Assembly (NCBI RefSeq): GCF_000143765.1 | Contig: NZ_GL379774.1 | Span: 124,001-188,000 of the forward strand | Reading direction: 5' to 3' | Length of the DNA stretch: 64,000 bases | Source: Sphingobacterium spiritivorum ATCC 33861 | GTDB lineage: Bacteria > Bacteroidota > Bacteroidia > Sphingobacteriales > Sphingobacteriaceae | Part shown: positions 36,363 to 44,812 of the stretch, in pieces | Numbering within the stretch: position 1 is the first letter of the stretch | How the letters are laid out: the number at the start of each line of letters is the position of its first letter | Program-made: the position numbers and the translations under genes | Notes under the pieces: generated by a model | Database searches by the model: none | What the model was told of the DNA's origin: nothing | Seen by the model: the letters and a program-made list of their open reading frames with translations, nothing else

Positions 36363-37205
36363 GTGGAGATATTTAAAACCAAAAAAGAGCTGCAGGACTA
36401 TCTGTCTGCAGCTCGTGAGGCTAAACAGAAAGTAGCACTTATACCAACGATGGGGGCATTGCATGAAGGACATATTTCCCTGATCGAATACGCCAAACCC
36501 ATTGCCGATATACGGGTATGCAGCATCTTTGTCAATCCGACTCAGTTTAACGATCCGAAAGATCTGGAGAAATACCCCCGCCCTATTGAGCATGATATCC
36601 GGATGCTGGAATCTGCAAATTGCGATATCTTATTCATGCCTTCTACAGCAGAAATGTACGGTACAAATGAAGAATGGCATATTGACCTGGGCGACCTGGA
36701 CAGCATATGGGAAGGAGAACACCGTCCCGGACACTTTCAGGGTGTGACACAGATTGTGTACAAGCTTTTTACATTAGTACAGCCTGACATTGCCTGCTTT
36801 GGTCAAAAGGATTTTCAGCAAGTAATGGTCATCAATAAAATGATAAAGGATAAGCATCTTCCCATACAGCTCGCTATCTGTCCTATTGTCAGAGATAAAG
36901 ATGGTCTGGCACTGAGCTCCAGAAATGCACGCCTCTCCGAAGCAGGTAAGAAAACAGCTCTGGCACTCTCAAAAGCGTTGCGCCATGTGCGTAATCAATT
37001 CACGCAGACTTCTCCTGATCAGTTAAAGGAAGAAGCTATTGCCATTCTTGAGCAGACAGCAGGTGTAAAAGTGGAATATTTTGCTATATGTGAGACAACG
37101 ACTCTGCATGAAGCACATACGATAGAAGCAGATAAAAAATACGTAGCTCTGGTAACGGCATGGGTAGAAGGAGTGAGACTTATTGATAATATGATTTTGA
37201 ATTAA
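36363..37205 (+). CDS. panC: Pantoate-beta-alanine ligase
   Basis: PanC joins pantoate and beta-alanine with ATP to form pantothenate, the precursor of coenzyme A. The 280-residue protein has the nucleotide motif PTMGALHEGHISLI, FVNPTQFNDPKDLEKYPR, GQKDFQQVMVI and KDGLALSSRNARL. It uses a GTG start codon (36363-36365), the only start matching the family. It is followed after 57 bp by panD, whose product supplies the beta-alanine. Confidence 0.97.
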   Translation: MEIFKTKKELQDYLSAAREAKQKVALIPTMGALHEGHISLIEYAKPIADIRVCSIFVNPTQFNDPKDLEKYPRPIEHDIRMLESANCDILFMPSTAEMYGTNEEWHIDLGDLDSIWEGEHRPGHFQGVTQIVYKLFTLVQPDIACFGQKDFQQVMVINKMIKDKHLPIQLAICPIVRDKDGLALSSRNARLSEAGKKTALALSKALRHVRNQFTQTSPDQLKEEAIAILEQTAGVKVEYFAICETTTLHEAHTIEADKKYVALVTAWVEGVRLIDNMILN

Positions 37206-37262
37206 TTGTCATAAAAATAACCCCGTAGCTGTTTTTTTTATTTAAAAATCTAACTTTGCATT

Positions 37263-37613
37263 ATGATAATTGAGGTAATGAAATCCAAAATTCATCGTGT
37301 ACGTGTGACTCAGGCCGAATTAAACTATGTCGGTAGTATCACGATCGATGAAGACTTAATGGATGCGGCAAATATTATTGCCAACGAAAAAGTACAGATC
37401 GTCAACAACAATAACGGAGCAAGACTTGAAACATACGTCATTCCTGGTCAAAGAGGTTCCGGAACAATTTGTCTGAATGGAGCAGCAGCACGATTGGTGC
37501 AGGTAGGAGATATCGTCATTATCATTTCATATGCTCAAATGGAAATGGAAGAAGCCCGGAAACATATCCCGACTCTGGTATTCCCGGATGATAACAATAA
37601 ATTGATAAAATAA
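37263..37613 (+). CDS. panD: Aspartate 1-decarboxylase
   Basis: PanD converts aspartate to beta-alanine. The 116-residue proenzyme self-cleaves between Gly24 and Ser25 (in NYVGSITID) to create its pyruvoyl cofactor. The catalytic region [12 protein letters not shown], the Tyr of [11 protein letters not shown] and [16 protein letters not shown] are all present. It works together with PanC just upstream. Confidence 0.97.
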   Translation: MIIEVMKSKIHRVRVTQAELNYVGSITIDEDLMDAANIIANEKVQIVNNNNGARLETYVIPGQRGSGTICLNGAAARLVQVGDIVIIISYAQMEMEEARKHIPTLVFPDDNNKLIK

Positions 37614-37614
37614 T

Positions 37615-37637
37615 AATGTAACCCTCTCTGTTACATT
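37615..37637 (+). terminator. Hairpin after panD
   Basis: AATGTAAC / GTTACATT forms an 8-bp stem right at the panD stop, followed by AAAAAATTTTT. It is a weak terminator candidate. Confidence 0.45.
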
Positions 37638-37649
37638 AAAAAATTTTTA

Positions 37650-37690
37650 TATTTTTGCAACGTTATTGCATTTGCAGTAACGTTTTTTTT
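37650..37690 (+). promoter_or_regulatory. Promoter box with TGCAA-N5-TTGCA operator candidate
   Basis: TATTTTTG (37650-37657) matches the -7 consensus TAnnTTTG. Overlapping its end, TGCAACGTTATTGCA (37656-37670) is an inverted repeat with TGCAA arms placed over the expected transcription start, a good position for a repressor. The same bases take part in an 11-bp hairpin (37659-37684, one G-T pair) followed by eight T, which could act as an attenuator or as the panD terminator. The downstream genes suggest a metal-responsive Fur-family regulator, but this is inference. Confidence 0.45.
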
Positions 37691-37707
37691 GTTATAACTT
37701 TATAAAC

Positions 37708-38073
37708 GTGCATTTTACCTGTTCATATCGTCGCATAATCGCCTCCTTACTTGCTGTATGGATGTGCATGATTATCATCAGCGGTGTGATTTTTATGCAC
37801 AAAGAAGTCACCTCTACCGGTGAGATTGTGACACACATCCACCCTTACGACTTCACGAAAAATAAATCAAAACAAAAACACCACGAATCTGACGATGAAA
37901 TCCAATTCTTAAATGTAGTCTATCAAGGTACATTTATCGATTCGGACATGATCGTATTTACCTCTGCGATTCTGTGCAGTCTGACGATCAGCGGGTATAA
38001 ACCCCTCATCGTAAATGAAGTTTCTACCGCCACAGACCACAATTTTCTGCGGGGACCTCCATATCTGGCGTAA
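37708..38073 (+). CDS. Small His-containing membrane protein, function unknown
   Basis: The 121-residue protein has a hydrophobic segment (about 10-30) and the motif HIHPYD at residues 43-48. A charged stretch with paired His (KQKHHESDDE) follows, then a second hydrophobic segment (about 82-98) and a C-terminal RGPPYLA. Small proteins with this HxHPYD pattern and a PP-ending are found just before TonB receptors in Bacteroidota, and a role in metal binding or relay is plausible. No enzyme motif is visible. It shares the upstream operator region with the receptor gene. Confidence 0.6.
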   Translation: MHFTCSYRRIIASLLAVWMCMIIISGVIFMHKEVTSTGEIVTHIHPYDFTKNKSKQKHHESDDEIQFLNVVYQGTFIDSDMIVFTSAILCSLTISGYKPLIVNEVSTATDHNFLRGPPYLA

Positions 38074-38202
38074 TCTTTTACTTCTTATTCTAATTTATTT
38101 TTTTCCCGCAATAAAATGCCGGGAAAAGCTTTAGTGCAGGTATTTCCTTATTGCAAACATTCCACACTAACGCTATTACGCCATTTAACATTATTGATCT
38201 AT

Positions 38203-40536
38203 ATGTATTTACGTTACATTACTGCTTGTATATTATTATTAGCCTCTATTGATACCTATGCCCAAAAGGCGCTGAAAGGAGTTATTCAGGATACACAGGG
38301 TGCGCCTGTATCCCATGCGACCATTCAGGTAGACAAATCCAAACAAGCTACCGCATCTGACGACAACGGACAGTTTACACTACTGAATCCTCCGCCCCAC
38401 GCGTTCACTCTTCAGATCCGGGCAGTAGGATATCAACCTCTCAAAAAGAATATTCTCCCTTCGTCTACCGATTCTGTGCTCATCCTGACCTTGCAGGAAG
38501 ATCATCTGAACCTGAATGAAGTGGTAGTGAGTGCCTCCCGTTATGGAATGAACAGAAAGGAAGCGCCGGTGATTGTCAGCGTACTGAGCCCGAAACTCTT
38601 TAATGCTACACAGTCCGTAGCGATGTCTGAGACCCTGAACTATCAACCGGGGGTACGCGTGGAAAACAATTGTCAGAATTGCGGTTTTTCTCAGGTCAGA
38701 CTCAATGGTATGGAAGGTGCTTATTCGCAGATTCTGATCAACAGTCGCGCGGTATTCAGTGCATTAAACAGTGTTTACGGACTGGATCAGATTCCTACCA
38801 GTATGATAGACCGCATTGAAGTGGTGAGAAGTGGCGGATCTGCATTATTCGGATCCAATGCGATTGCCGGAACGATCAATATCATCACTAAAGATCCTGT
38901 TGAAAATGACTGGCAGATTAAAAGTACAAACTCGCTTATTGATGGTAAAAAATGGGACAACACAGTTGATTTCAACACATCTTTTGTAGATAATGAGCTG
39001 ATGTCGGGGGTAACTTTTTACGGAATGAACCGCAACAGACAGGCTTTTGATGCCAACGGAGACGGTTTTTCGGAAATGACCAAACTTAGAAACACGACAT
39101 TTGGTGCCAAGGCTTTTCTGAAACCCTCTGAATTCAACAAAATAACATTGGATTTCAGCACGCTACATGAATTCAGACGAGGGGGTGATCAGCTTGACAT
39201 TGCCCCTCATTTTACGGATATTACGGAACAGCTGCAGACAAATTCTTTTATTGGAGGTCTCACCTATGACCACTATTCAAAAGATTTCAAGCGTAAATGG
39301 TCTGCCTATTTTTCAGCCCAGAAAAGCAACCGGGATAGTTTCTATGGCGGACTAGGTGGCAACAGAACGGCAGCAGACAGCCTTGTTGCTGCCAATGCTT
39401 ACGGAAAGACCACAGACCTTTCAATGGTCGGTGGTACACAATACGTGCATAATTTTGAACGGGATGTGTTCACTGTGGGGGCCGAGTATCAAAGCAATGA
39501 GACCAAGGATGATATCCCCGGCTACAACAGGCGTATTGATCAGAAAACACAGAATATAGGTTCTTATGTTCAGTACGAGTGGAAGCCCACTGACCGTTTC
39601 AAAACATTGGCCGGTGTCCGGTACGATTACAGTATTGTAGACGGAACGTATCAGCTGAAAAATATTGACCGGAAATCTGATGTAAGTTTTGGAACATTCA
39701 GCCCCAGACTTACTGTATTGTATGATGTGATGGACAATCTTCAATTCAGAGGAGGATATGCACGCGGATTCCGTGCTCCTCAGGCCTTTAATGAAGATAT
39801 GCACGTAACCTCTATAGGCGGACAACAGGTATTTGTATTGCTTTCGGAAAATCTCAAAAATGAATACTCCAATGCTTATACTGCCTCCCTGAATTATTCC
39901 CCAAGCCTGGGTAATGTTCAGGCCAATGTATTGGTAGAGGGTTTTTATACAGATTTACAAAATCCTTTTACCAATGTACTTTCCAGCGAAACAGATGGTG
40001 TACTGATCGAAGAGATGATCAATGGTGAAGGAGCAAAAGTATATGGCAGTAATATTGAAATTAACGTGGCTCCCTCTCCGTTTCTGACCATCCAGACAGG
40101 TGGTACCATTCAACGATCACGCTACAAGAAATCGCAGCTTTTATTTCAGAATGACCAGTCTGAAATCTACATCACCGATTTTGTACGGGCTCCAAGAGTA
40201 TACGGATACCTCAATAGTAATATTAAGGCTTCAAAAGCATTTGCTGTCGACCTGACCGGAGTATATACCGGAAAAATGGATATTCCGCATCTGATAGACG
40301 GAGAATATATGATCATGACTAAAAGTCCGGACTTTATGGAAATTAATCTCAGACTAGGTTATACCTTCTCATTGAAAAAAGATCTGAATCTGGAATTGAG
40401 CGGTGGTGTACAAAATATATTTAATGCTTATCAAAAAGATTTTGATCGCGGAGCATTACGGGATTCCGAATATATTTATGGCCCTTCCAGACCCCGCACC
40501 TTTACGATAGGTGTCAAAATAGGCCATTTTCATTAA
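38203..40536 (+). CDS. TonB-dependent receptor, probable metal or metallophore uptake
   Basis: The protein (777 residues from this start) has a signal peptide (ITACILLLASIDTYAQ) and a carboxypeptidase-like domain (about 23-100). The plug includes VVVSASRYGMNRKEAPVIV, NNCQNCGFSQVRLNGMEG with a CxxC pair, and GGSALFGSNAIAGTINIITK. The beta-barrel ends RTFTIGVKIGHFH. It is a classical TonB receptor without a SusD partner. The frame is open to 38116, but the ATG at 38203 gives a proper signal peptide. Neighbouring His-rich and thioredoxin-like genes suggest metal import. Confidence 0.9.
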   Translation: MYLRYITACILLLASIDTYAQKALKGVIQDTQGAPVSHATIQVDKSKQATASDDNGQFTLLNPPPHAFTLQIRAVGYQPLKKNILPSSTDSVLILTLQEDHLNLNEVVVSASRYGMNRKEAPVIVSVLSPKLFNATQSVAMSETLNYQPGVRVENNCQNCGFSQVRLNGMEGAYSQILINSRAVFSALNSVYGLDQIPTSMIDRIEVVRSGGSALFGSNAIAGTINIITKDPVENDWQIKSTNSLIDGKKWDNTVDFNTSFVDNELMSGVTFYGMNRNRQAFDANGDGFSEMTKLRNTTFGAKAFLKPSEFNKITLDFSTLHEFRRGGDQLDIAPHFTDITEQLQTNSFIGGLTYDHYSKDFKRKWSAYFSAQKSNRDSFYGGLGGNRTAADSLVAANAYGKTTDLSMVGGTQYVHNFERDVFTVGAEYQSNETKDDIPGYNRRIDQKTQNIGSYVQYEWKPTDRFKTLAGVRYDYSIVDGTYQLKNIDRKSDVSFGTFSPRLTVLYDVMDNLQFRGGYARGFRAPQAFNEDMHVTSIGGQQVFVLLSENLKNEYSNAYTASLNYSPSLGNVQANVLVEGFYTDLQNPFTNVLSSETDGVLIEEMINGEGAKVYGSNIEINVAPSPFLTIQTGGTIQRSRYKKSQLLFQNDQSEIYITDFVRAPRVYGYLNSNIKASKAFAVDLTGVYTGKMDIPHLIDGEYMIMTKSPDFMEINLRLGYTFSLKKDLNLELSGGVQNIFNAYQKDFDRGALRDSEYIYGPSRPRTFTIGVKIGHFH

Positions 40537-40570
40537 ACCTGTAAATTTCAAAACCATCCTTACAAAGGAC

Positions 40571-41038
40571 ATGAAAGCAGTACTCTTAAATATTTTATTC
40601 CTTTCTTGTTTGGTCAGCGCACAGGCGCAGGCCAGACAAGAAATTAACTGGCTTACTTTTGAGCAACTTTCCGATTCCTTAAATGCTCAGCCCAAAGAAA
40701 CTTTGTTATTTTTCTACACGGACTGGTGCTCCTACTGCCATAAAATGATGAAAGAAGGATTTCAGAATCCTGACATTGTCCGTTACATTAATACACATTA
40801 CTATGCTGTCAGATTTGATGCAGAAAGCATCAGCCCTGTAAATTTCGACGGCCAGGTGCTTAAAAATACTTCCAAACATAAAGTCTCCGGACATTTCCAT
40901 GAAGTGGCTTTACTCTTCAATCCTCCCGGTAAAAAACTCATTTTTCCTCAGTTAATTCTGTTAAAAAATGATTTTTCGATCAAAAAAAACACAAACAAAT
41001 ACCTCAGCAGCAAAGAGTTATTAAAATATGTTAAATAA
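40571..41038 (+). CDS. Exported thioredoxin-like protein
   Basis: The 155-residue protein has a signal peptide (ending ...SAQAQA near residue 21) and a thioredoxin fold with WCSYC (Cys53 and Cys56), preceded by TLLFFYTD. It is followed by NPDIVRYINTHYYAVRFDAE and a cis-Pro segment IFPQLILL. It resembles periplasmic DUF255/thioredoxin-like proteins. The CxxC suggests a thiol-disulfide role in the periplasm, perhaps on the CxxC of the receptor plug encoded just upstream (34-bp gap); that link is an inference. Confidence 0.82.
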   Translation: MKAVLLNILFLSCLVSAQAQARQEINWLTFEQLSDSLNAQPKETLLFFYTDWCSYCHKMMKEGFQNPDIVRYINTHYYAVRFDAESISPVNFDGQVLKNTSKHKVSGHFHEVALLFNPPGKKLIFPQLILLKNDFSIKKNTNKYLSSKELLKYVK

Positions 41039-41122
41039 TTTTAACATTTAATGTAGCAATAATTCGGTATCTTACGTCTAATTAATCGATAAGGCTTCGA
41101 CTGACTTATTATACTTAAAAAA

Positions 41123-41728
41123 ATGACTGCGAAAAGTTTAGGAAAATTACTGATCATGGGACTGGCTACAATAAGCCTGTTTGCGTCCTGTATCAAAGAT
41201 GATGATGTCTTTAATGACTACGAACAATATCAAAAAGAATCCGTTGATATCCAGAATTATATAAGAACCAATTTCCCTACAGCTAAGAAAGATACAACCG
41301 GCATCTGGTTTGAATTGATTGAAGAAGGTGAAGGAGAAAATTTCCAGTATAAGACGGAAACTGTGTCGGACCCGAATACAGGCCAATCGGTCGTACGGGC
41401 ACTTGCACCTACTGTTACTGTGAAGTTTACCGGCAAACTATTGACCGGATCTGTGGTACAAAACAACCAGACAGAGACAGGCATTGCCGTTTCTCTCGCA
41501 CAACAGCCTGCATCATGGCAATTGGCATTTCTACCTTATGAAATAAGCGGAGTGACTACACAGATCAGAGGATTAACGCGCAACGGACTGAAAGCCGGAA
41601 GTATTATCCGGTTTGTAACCCCATCTTATTATGCCTATGGTAATATGACTGTAGGTCAGGTACCGGCTAATTCACCGCTGGACTACACAATAGAAGTTAT
41701 AAAAATGGAATACAAAGACAGTAAATAA
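41123..41728 (+). CDS. FKBP-like lipoprotein, paralogue 1
   Basis: The 201-residue lipoprotein (lipobox LFASC) has an FKBP-type fold in its C-terminal part: VTVKFTGKLLTGSVV, then GLTRNGLKAGSIIRFVTPSY, AYGNMTVGQVPANSPLDYTI and EVIKMEY. The usual FD pair after the first strand and the VIPGW segment of active FKBPs are not recognisable, so isomerase activity is doubtful and a chaperone-like role is possible. It is the first of three similar genes in a row. Confidence 0.82.
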   Translation: MTAKSLGKLLIMGLATISLFASCIKDDDVFNDYEQYQKESVDIQNYIRTNFPTAKKDTTGIWFELIEEGEGENFQYKTETVSDPNTGQSVVRALAPTVTVKFTGKLLTGSVVQNNQTETGIAVSLAQQPASWQLAFLPYEISGVTTQIRGLTRNGLKAGSIIRFVTPSYYAYGNMTVGQVPANSPLDYTIEVIKMEYKDSK

Positions 41729-41764
41729 CCAAACACATTAGTAAAATATATACACAACAACACA

Positions 41765-42403
41765 ATGAAAAATGTATTTAGAATTATCGCTATCGGATTA
41801 GTGGGGACCTTTATTTTTGCATCTTGTAACAAGAGTGATGATACAGATTGGAACAGATTAATTGAAGAGCAGAGAATCAAAGATTCTATTGAAAATGCAA
41901 GAATTAAAGGAATAATTGCAAATCAGGCACCTCAGCTAAAATCATATGCTGAAACAAATTTCACAAATGCTAAATTAGATACAGCGACAGGAATATGGTA
42001 TCAAGTCATTACAGAAGGCGAAGCAAGTTCTTATACGTATAGATTTAATTCTATGGGGAATGGAATTGTAGCGCCTGAAGTAACTGTTAAATTTAAAGAG
42101 AAATTAATCAATGGTACTGTAACAGATCAGACTGAAACGGATAAAACGACTACATATCTGTTATCTAACCGTCCATATGCATGGCATACGGCATTTTTAC
42201 CAAAAACACTTTCCTACAACAATCAGGATGTAAAAATTGGTGGATTAACAGCTAATGGATTAAAGAAAAACTCTCAAATCCGCTTTATCTCCCCTTCACC
42301 ATGGGTCTATGATACTAAAGAGGTAAAAGATAAAGATGGTAATGTAAAGATTGCCGCAAATTCTCCGATTGTATATGAGATCCAAGTTATAGATATCAAA
42401 TAA
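41765..42403 (+). CDS. FKBP-like lipoprotein, paralogue 2
   Basis: The 212-residue lipoprotein (lipobox IFASC) shares the layout of its neighbours: an acidic N-terminal stretch, GIWYQVITEGEASSYTY, VTVKFKEKLINGTV, IGGLTANGLKKNSQIRFISP and NSPIVYEIQVID. The loop containing the typical AYG is changed to WVYD with an insertion (KEVKDKDGNVK). By eye its sequence is more AT-rich than both neighbours, which may mean a different age or origin. Confidence 0.8.
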   Translation: MKNVFRIIAIGLVGTFIFASCNKSDDTDWNRLIEEQRIKDSIENARIKGIIANQAPQLKSYAETNFTNAKLDTATGIWYQVITEGEASSYTYRFNSMGNGIVAPEVTVKFKEKLINGTVTDQTETDKTTTYLLSNRPYAWHTAFLPKTLSYNNQDVKIGGLTANGLKKNSQIRFISPSPWVYDTKEVKDKDGNVKIAANSPIVYEIQVIDIK

Positions 42404-42411
42404 GTCCCTCC

Positions 42412-42999
42412 ATGAGAAGAATAGGACACGGTATACTATTAATGGTGATTTCCATTATCGGATTTACTTCCTGTATGGATGACGGTGATTTCTTTGACCC
42501 CAAAAAACGTTTTGAAGAGGAAAAACCCATTATCAAAGCGTATGTGACTGAAAAGTTTCCTGAAGCTGTATACGATAGCGTCACCGGAATCTGGTATAAG
42601 GTACTGGAAAGCGGAACTGCAGGAAGTTATACCTATAAAGTAAAAGACACCGCAAATTCAAAACTTATACAGGCTAATGTAAACGTAAAATATTCAGTAC
42701 GCCTTACAAATGGCGTGGAGATCGATAAATCTCCAGCTGATACAGGTATGAATATGCTCGTCGGAGCGAATCTGAATACAGGCGCCAAGTCCGTTATCAA
42801 TGCCTGGTTGTATGCTTTTTTCCCTAAGAAAATAGGAGAATATAACCTGAATGGTCTTACCGTAAACGGATTGCAAAAGGGGGCTAAAATTCGTCTTGTA
42901 ACACCGTCCTTATGGGCTTACGGACATCAGTCTGTTGGAAAAGTCCCTGAAGATGCTCCGCTTGATTTTACAATAGAAGTGTTGGATATAAAAGATTAA
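42412..42999 (+). CDS. FKBP-like lipoprotein, paralogue 3
   Basis: The 195-residue lipoprotein (lipobox GFTSC) has GIWYKVLESGTAGSYTYKV, VNVKYSVRLTNGVEIDKSP, LNGLTVNGLQKGAKIRLVTP, WAYGHQSVGKVPEDAPLDFT and EVLDIK. Its AYG loop is the closest to canonical FKBP of the three, but the catalytic aromatic residues are again not evident. It starts 8 bp after paralogue 2, so the two are translated from one message. Confidence 0.82.
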   Translation: MRRIGHGILLMVISIIGFTSCMDDGDFFDPKKRFEEEKPIIKAYVTEKFPEAVYDSVTGIWYKVLESGTAGSYTYKVKDTANSKLIQANVNVKYSVRLTNGVEIDKSPADTGMNMLVGANLNTGAKSVINAWLYAFFPKKIGEYNLNGLTVNGLQKGAKIRLVTPSLWAYGHQSVGKVPEDAPLDFTIEVLDIKD

Positions 43000-43020
43000 G
43001 ATCTTTTATCCGCTTTGAAA

Positions 43021-43060
43021 TAAACAAGGAAGCCACATTAAAATGTGGCTTCCTTGTTTA
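43021..43060. terminator. Bidirectional terminator between FKBP genes and gldB
   Basis: A long stem (TAAACAAGGAAGCCACAT with its complement) overlaps the gldB stop codon. T-rich sequence lies outside both arms. Confidence 0.85.
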
Positions 43061-44101
43061 TTTATTCCCCTTGTACTTTGACTCATCCAGAATCAGCTGA
43101 GCATCTTTGATCGCAAACAGTTTTTTGAGGTCTGATTCGGGATGTTTGTCCATATATTTACGGACAATCTGCCATCCGATATAGCTTCCGAGTTTTGGTG
43201 CAGATTCATTGTTTTCACCGAGCTCCGGGGTAAACGGAGCTTCTGCAAAATACTTTTGGATACGCAGATAATCGGTATTATACAACAGATTTTCCTGTAT
43301 AAACCAGGCCCAGATTTCCTTTTCATAAGCCTCTGCCCATTTCATCTGTTGTGCGCTATACCCGATTTTGAGGCTGTCTGCGACATCTGGCATTACCTGG
43401 TCCATTGCATACAGGATTTTACCCTGATAGATCATATGCTGAAGTGTATTTACATCTCCCTCTTGCTGGGGATACAGTTCCTCTCGAATAAAACTCTCTG
43501 TCACGCGCGGAACAATATTTTCAGGGGTAAATCTTTTCGAAATATACAAGGGAATAGTCGATACCAGAGCCGGATAGAATTCGGAGTTACTTCCCAGAAA
43601 CATATCCAATCCAATTCCGATATAATCTTCTCCGATGGGGGTCTGTACCTCAAATCCGGAATAGAAAGAGATAAAGCGAGGGATATGTAATTCGGGAAAG
43701 AAGTATTTCATTCTTTTGAAAGCCTCTGTCAATCCTTCTTCCTGTTTTTTCAAATCCGGAAATACATTTGCAACGGAAGCGCTCAGTGCTTTAAAATCAG
43801 GTTGACGGGAAATCGTTCGCAAATTGCGCTGCACAGATAGAGAATCTGAAGGGTTACCTGCATGCAACATCAACTGAATATAATCTGCGTAAAACTGACC
43901 GTATTTTTTCTGCCATCCGGCATTTTGCCAGAGTACCCGGGTAGAATCCAATTGACTAAAATCCTGATCAAACCGTTCAATTTTAATATTTATGTCAATT
44001 TTGGACGTATCAATATCATTACCGGCCCGTTCTTTACAGGAAAGAAAAGTAAGTATGAAAAAAAAGAGATAGATTTGTGTAGAATGAGGGAATTTCAGCA
44101 T
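43058..44101 (-). CDS. gldB: Gliding motility lipoprotein GldB
   Basis: The 347-residue lipoprotein (lipobox TFLSC) matches GldB by its layout: an early KIERFDQDFSQLD, LHIPRFISFYSGF, EDYIGIGLDMFLGS, ISKRFTPENIVPRV and a C-terminal GSYIGWQIVRKYMDKHPE. GldB is required for gliding in Flavobacterium, and homologues occur throughout the phylum, including non-gliding species. It is divergent from the beta-barrel gene and nadE, a neighbourhood also seen around gldB elsewhere. A gldC gene is not visible next to it. Confidence 0.88.
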   Translation of the reverse strand: MLKFPHSTQIYLFFFILTFLSCKERAGNDIDTSKIDINIKIERFDQDFSQLDSTRVLWQNAGWQKKYGQFYADYIQLMLHAGNPSDSLSVQRNLRTISRQPDFKALSASVANVFPDLKKQEEGLTEAFKRMKYFFPELHIPRFISFYSGFEVQTPIGEDYIGIGLDMFLGSNSEFYPALVSTIPLYISKRFTPENIVPRVTESFIREELYPQQEGDVNTLQHMIYQGKILYAMDQVMPDVADSLKIGYSAQQMKWAEAYEKEIWAWFIQENLLYNTDYLRIQKYFAEAPFTPELGENNESAPKLGSYIGWQIVRKYMDKHPESDLKKLFAIKDAQLILDESKYKGNK

Positions 44102-44169
44102 TATTCTCTAATTTTTAGTTTTTTTCAAAATAAAGCATAAATAATTACAAAACCGACTCTGTATTGAAT

Positions 44170-44799
44170 ATGACATTTACATTCCGTTACTTATTGATCA
44201 GTTTATTCGTTCTATGCAGCTCCGGAGCATTTGCTCAGGGATATGGGGATAGAAATATCTCATTAGGTCTTACTGTAAACCCCAATATGGGTCTGTTCCG
44301 GTTTGATGAAGACAGCAATGTGGACGGAAAATCCAAAGCCGGATTTTCTTATGGACTTATTGCTGATATCGGCTTCGCCCGCAATTACTATTTCTCAACA
44401 GGATTACAGATCAATACTATCAAAGGCCGGTTGGAATACCCGCAGAATTCATCTTTTCCAAACAAGGATGTCCGTTTACAATATGCAGAAATCCCTCTGA
44501 CCTTAAAGATGAAGACTTCTGATATAAACAGTCGTCGGTTTTACGGACAATTTGGTTTTACTACTGGTATAAAAGTATCCAGTAAAGAGTCTCTTGACGG
44601 AACGGATAAAACTACCGGAGTAGATGGTTCCAGCTTATTGAGATTGGGTTTACTGATCGGAGGAGGTTTGGAATGGAGATTTGACAACAACCTTTCCATT
44701 ATTACCGGTCTTTCTTATAACAATGGCTTTACTAAAGCTTTTAATGAGGGAAAACCAAAGGCTTCATATTTAGGATTAAATCTCGGCTTACTTTTTTAG
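44170..44799 (+). CDS. Outer-membrane beta-barrel protein
   Basis: The protein (about 209 residues from this start) has a signal peptide (LISLFVLCSSGAFAQG) and an eight-strand barrel pattern: NISLGLTVNPNMGLF, SYGLIADIGFARNYYFSTGL, LQYAEIPLTLKMK, FYGQFGFTTGIKV and a C-terminal ASYLGLNLGLLF ending in Phe. It belongs to the general OMP_b-brl_2 (PorT-like) fold. True type IX PorT cannot be claimed. The ATG at 44170 is preferred over the TTG at 44164. The gene ends 13 bp before nadE. Confidence 0.8.
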   Translation: MTFTFRYLLISLFVLCSSGAFAQGYGDRNISLGLTVNPNMGLFRFDEDSNVDGKSKAGFSYGLIADIGFARNYYFSTGLQINTIKGRLEYPQNSSFPNKDVRLQYAEIPLTLKMKTSDINSRRFYGQFGFTTGIKVSSKESLDGTDKTTGVDGSSLLRLGLLIGGGLEWRFDNNLSIITGLSYNNGFTKAFNEGKPKASYLGLNLGLLF

Positions 44800-44812
44800 A
44801 TCTTTCAATTTT

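Noticed and set aside
38116..38202. Upstream extension of the TonB receptor frame
   Set aside because: The added residues hide the signal peptide that starts at the ATG at 38203.
44170..44799. Call as the type IX secretion protein PorT
   Set aside because: The barrel fold is shared by many unrelated Bacteroidota outer-membrane proteins and nothing specific to PorT is visible.
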